From NCBI RefSeq assembly GCF_900291015.1, contig NZ_OLKL01000018.1:1-64000 (forward strand): 64,000 nucleotides of DNA. The letters are read 5' to 3'. This document shows, in pieces, positions 62,057 through 64,000 of the stretch (positions are counted from its first letter, which is position 1; each line of letters starts with the position of its first letter). The DNA is from Pseudomonas persica (GTDB lineage: Bacteria; Pseudomonadota; Gammaproteobacteria; Pseudomonadales; Pseudomonadaceae). The notes beneath the pieces are model-generated. The model saw only the letters and a list, made by a program, of their open reading frames with translations. It did no database searches and was not told the origin of the DNA. A program made the translations under genes and the position numbers.

Positions 62057-62581
62057 ATGACCCGTCTCCGTGTCCTTTGTGCCGCCGTTGCCCTGGCTTG
62101 CGCCAGCGGCCAGGTACTCGCTGCCACCGCCAGCCACAACGCTGCTGCCGAGAAATTCCTGACCCTGGCCAACGCCGACAAGCTGGGCACCCCGGTGTAC
62201 ATGCAGGTCCAGCAGATGTTCGCCCAGCGTTTCGCCCAGACCAAGGCCCCGGCCACCAAGCAGCCGCTGCTGGAAAGCTACCAGGCCAAGGCCAACGCCG
62301 CGCTGGACAACGCCATCGGCTGGAACAAGCTGAAGCCGAAGATGGTCGATCTGTACACCCAGACCTTCACCGAGCAGGAGCTCAAGGACCTGGTCAAGTT
62401 CTACGAATCGCCGCTGGGCAAGAAAGTGCTGCGCGAAATGCCCAAGGTCACCCAGCAGTCGGCCCAGCTGACCCAGCAGAGCCTGGAGCCAGCGGTACCG
62501 GTAGTGAACAAGCTGCTGGACGACATGACCAAGGAACTGGACCCGAACGCTGGCAAGGCCGCCGCCCCGGCGAAGAAGTGA
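62057..62581 (+). CDS. Exported DUF2059-domain protein
   Basis: A 174-aa protein with a signal peptide ending near GQVLA-ATA and a DUF2059 domain (about 85-145: MVDLYTQTFTEQELKDLVKF, YESPLGKKVLREMPKV). The tail is Lys/Ala-rich. Probably periplasmic, function unknown. AAGGAAATGCA precedes the ATG; bolA follows 10 bp downstream, so they may form an operon. Confidence 0.86.
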   Translation: MTRLRVLCAAVALACASGQVLAATASHNAAAEKFLTLANADKLGTPVYMQVQQMFAQRFAQTKAPATKQPLLESYQAKANAALDNAIGWNKLKPKMVDLYTQTFTEQELKDLVKFYESPLGKKVLREMPKVTQQSAQLTQQSLEPAVPVVNKLLDDMTKELDPNAGKAAAPAKK

Positions 62582-62591
62582 GTACCCCGCG

Positions 62592-62888
62592 ATGACCATG
62601 CAACAGCGTATCGAACAGCAGCTGGCTGCCCTGGCGCCGCAACACCTGCAAGTGCTCAACGAAAGCCACATGCACAGTCGTGGTCAGGAGACCCACTACA
62701 AGGCAGTGATCGTCAGCGAGCAGTTTGCCGGGTTGAACAGCGTCAAGCGCCACCAGAAGGTGTACGCCACCATGGGCGAGCTGATGGGCGAGATCCATGC
62801 CCTGGCCATCCACACCTACACCGCCGAAGAGTGGGCCAAGGTCGGCGTTGCACCGGCCTCGCCGGTGTGCGCGGGCGGCGGGCACTGA
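62592..62888 (+). CDS. bolA: BolA-family protein
   Basis: A 98-aa BolA protein with the KH-like fold signature LNESHMHS near residue 25 and the invariant His in VKRHQKVYATMGELM. BolA proteins work with monothiol glutaredoxins in iron-sulfur metabolism and affect cell shape and biofilm genes. It is 10 bp downstream of the DUF2059 gene. Confidence 0.92.
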   Translation: MTMQQRIEQQLAALAPQHLQVLNESHMHSRGQETHYKAVIVSEQFAGLNSVKRHQKVYATMGELMGEIHALAIHTYTAEEWAKVGVAPASPVCAGGGH

Positions 62889-62928
62889 AACCTTGCAGTT
62901 GTTCTGGTAGAATCCGCACCATCCCAAA

Positions 62929-63017
62929 GGGGGCTGCTGTGCAGCCCATCGCCGGCAAGCCGGCTCCCACTATCTGTGGGAGCCGGCTTGCCGGCGATGG
63001 GTCGCGCAGCGGCCCCC
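62929..63017. repeat. REP pair, second variant, in the trhO leader region
   Basis: Inner arms of 26 bp (62945-62970 and 62976-63001) are perfect with loop TATCT; outer arms GGGGGCTGCTGTGCAGCC/GCGCAGCGGCCCCC pair imperfectly. Unit ATCGCCGGCAAGCCGGCTCC. It ends 59 bp before the trhO ATG. Confidence 0.92.
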
Positions 63018-63076
63018 TGTTTCTTGTGTAACCCGGTCCGCCCTTTACGAGGGCAACCACCTGGAGATTCTGCTTC

Positions 63077-64000
63077 ATGTCCCAAACCATCGTCGTCGCG
63101 GCGCTGTACAAGTTCGTCACCCTGGAAGACTACGTCGAGCTGCGTGAGCCACTGCTCCAGAGCATGCTCGACAACAATGTCAAAGGCACCCTGCTGCTGG
63201 CCCACGAGGGCATCAACGGCACCGTGTCGGCCACCCGCGAAGGCATCGACGGCCTGCTGGCCTGGCTGCGCAACGACCCGCGCCTGGCCGATGTCGACCA
63301 CAAGGAGTCGTACTGCGACGAACAGCCGTTCTACCGCACCAAGGTCAAGCTCAAGAAAGAGATCGTCACCCTCGGCGTGCCGGGCGTGGACCCGAACCAG
63401 GCGGTCGGCACCTACGTCGAGCCCAAGGACTGGAACGCGCTGATCAGCGACCCGGAAGTGCTGCTTATAGATACCCGTAACGACTACGAAGTGGCCATCG
63501 GCACCTTCAAGGGCGCCATCGACCCGAAGACCGAAACATTCCGCGAGTTCCCCGACTACATCAAGGCCAACTTCGACCCCGGCAAGCACAAGAAGGTTGC
63601 CATGTTCTGCACCGGCGGTATCCGTTGCGAAAAAGCCTCCAGCTACATGCTCGGTGAAGGCTTCGAGGCGGTCTATCATCTTAAGGGCGGCATCCTGAAA
63701 TACTTCGAGGAAGTGCCTCAGGAAGAAAGCCTGTGGGACGGCGACTGCTTCGTCTTCGACAACCGCGTCACGGTGCGCCATGACCTGAGCGAAGGCGAGT
63801 ACGACCAGTGCCACGCCTGCCGCCACCCGATCAATGCAGAGGAGCGCGCGTCCGAACACTATTCGCCAGGGGTCAGCTGCCCGCATTGCTGGGACACCCT
63901 GAGCGAGAAGACCCGGCGTAGCGCCATCGACCGGCAGAAGCAGATCGAGCTGGCCAAGGCCCGCAACCTGCCGCACCCGATCGGTTACAACTACAAAGCC
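63077..64000 (+). CDS. trhO: tRNA uridine(34) hydroxylase, partial (runs off the window)
   Basis: The first 308 codons of a YceA/TrhO protein; no stop is reached. An N-terminal ferredoxin-like domain ([20 protein letters not shown]) is followed by a rhodanese domain with C178 in [14 protein letters not shown]-terminal cysteine-rich region shows CHACRHP and CPHCW. TrhO hydroxylates U34 of tRNAs using oxygen, leading to cmo5U/mo5U. Family proteins are about 310-350 aa, so little is missing. Confidence 0.93.
   Translation, partial: MSQTIVVAALYKFVTLEDYVELREPLLQSMLDNNVKGTLLLAHEGINGTVSATREGIDGLLAWLRNDPRLADVDHKESYCDEQPFYRTKVKLKKEIVTLGVPGVDPNQAVGTYVEPKDWNALISDPEVLLIDTRNDYEVAIGTFKGAIDPKTETFREFPDYIKANFDPGKHKKVAMFCTGGIRCEKASSYMLGEGFEAVYHLKGGILKYFEEVPQEESLWDGDCFVFDNRVTVRHDLSEGEYDQCHACRHPINAEERASEHYSPGVSCPHCWDTLSEKTRRSAIDRQKQIELAKARNLPHPIGYNYKA

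Noticed and set aside
1..64000. CRISPR array
   Set aside because: The only repeated elements are dispersed REP pairs; no regularly spaced direct repeats and no cas genes are present.

Overview
The window looks like core chromosome of a Pseudomonas putida-group bacterium. The coding sequence is GC-rich. Gene families and gene order match what I remember of the P. putida KT2440 block from the assimilatory nitrate reductase to trhO: nirBD, prc, minCDE, actP, rsmI, the NAGGN osmolyte genes, mnmC, fumC and bolA. About twenty copies of the P. putida-type REP pair, with head CCGGCCTCTTCGCGGGT, separate the transcription units. That identification is from memory and no search was run.

Layout. 1-165: a tRNA-Val missing its first base and a tRNA-Asp. 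520-7908: assimilatory nitrate and nitrite reduction, in two operons. Each operon has a sigma-54 promoter and a leader that reads as an ANTAR (NasT-type) antitermination RNA. 8060-15875: a PcaQ-like LysR regulator, an FKBP lipoprotein, a YkvA-type protein with two facing DnaA boxes in its leader, a two-gene XRE module behind two palindromes, an EAL protein whose 3' end is a REP pair, the protease Prc and a quinone oxidoreductase. 15999-22317: an operon for uptake and hydrolysis of an organophosphorus compound (binding protein, AP-superfamily hydrolase, two permeases, ATPase, HAD phosphatase) with a divergent GntR/UTRA regulator. 22400-39165: an MscS-type channel, M18 aminopeptidase, RluA, MinCDE, LpxL, a patatin, an MlaA/hydrolase pair, a GH17 glucan enzyme, an orphan glycine-betaine binding protein, and a DUF485/acetate permease pair.

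39220-48605 is an accessory island. It encodes an alternate (CS1/CFA-I, Cbl-like) chaperone-usher fimbria followed by a response regulator and a PAS-less BvgS/EvgS-type hybrid kinase. It contains no REP element. A shared motif lies 115-140 bp upstream of the tip-protein, pilin and chaperone genes. The kinase ORF runs antisense through the small backbone gene behind it, which suggests a junction. A weaker relative of the motif lies upstream of rsmI, a CsrA-family gene.

48602-64000 returns to backbone: a DUF3309 peptide, an SDR, rsmI, a YheU-type protein, the NAGGN osmoprotectant genes (asnO, ngg and an M42-type peptidase), mnmC, a polyphosphate:AMP phosphotransferase, a DMT transporter, fumC, a DUF2059 protein, bolA and the 5' part of trhO, which runs off the window. 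The best candidate for an undescribed system is the fimbrial island with its own phosphorelay and motif-marked promoters. The twin nas/nir leader RNAs are the clearest regulatory structures.
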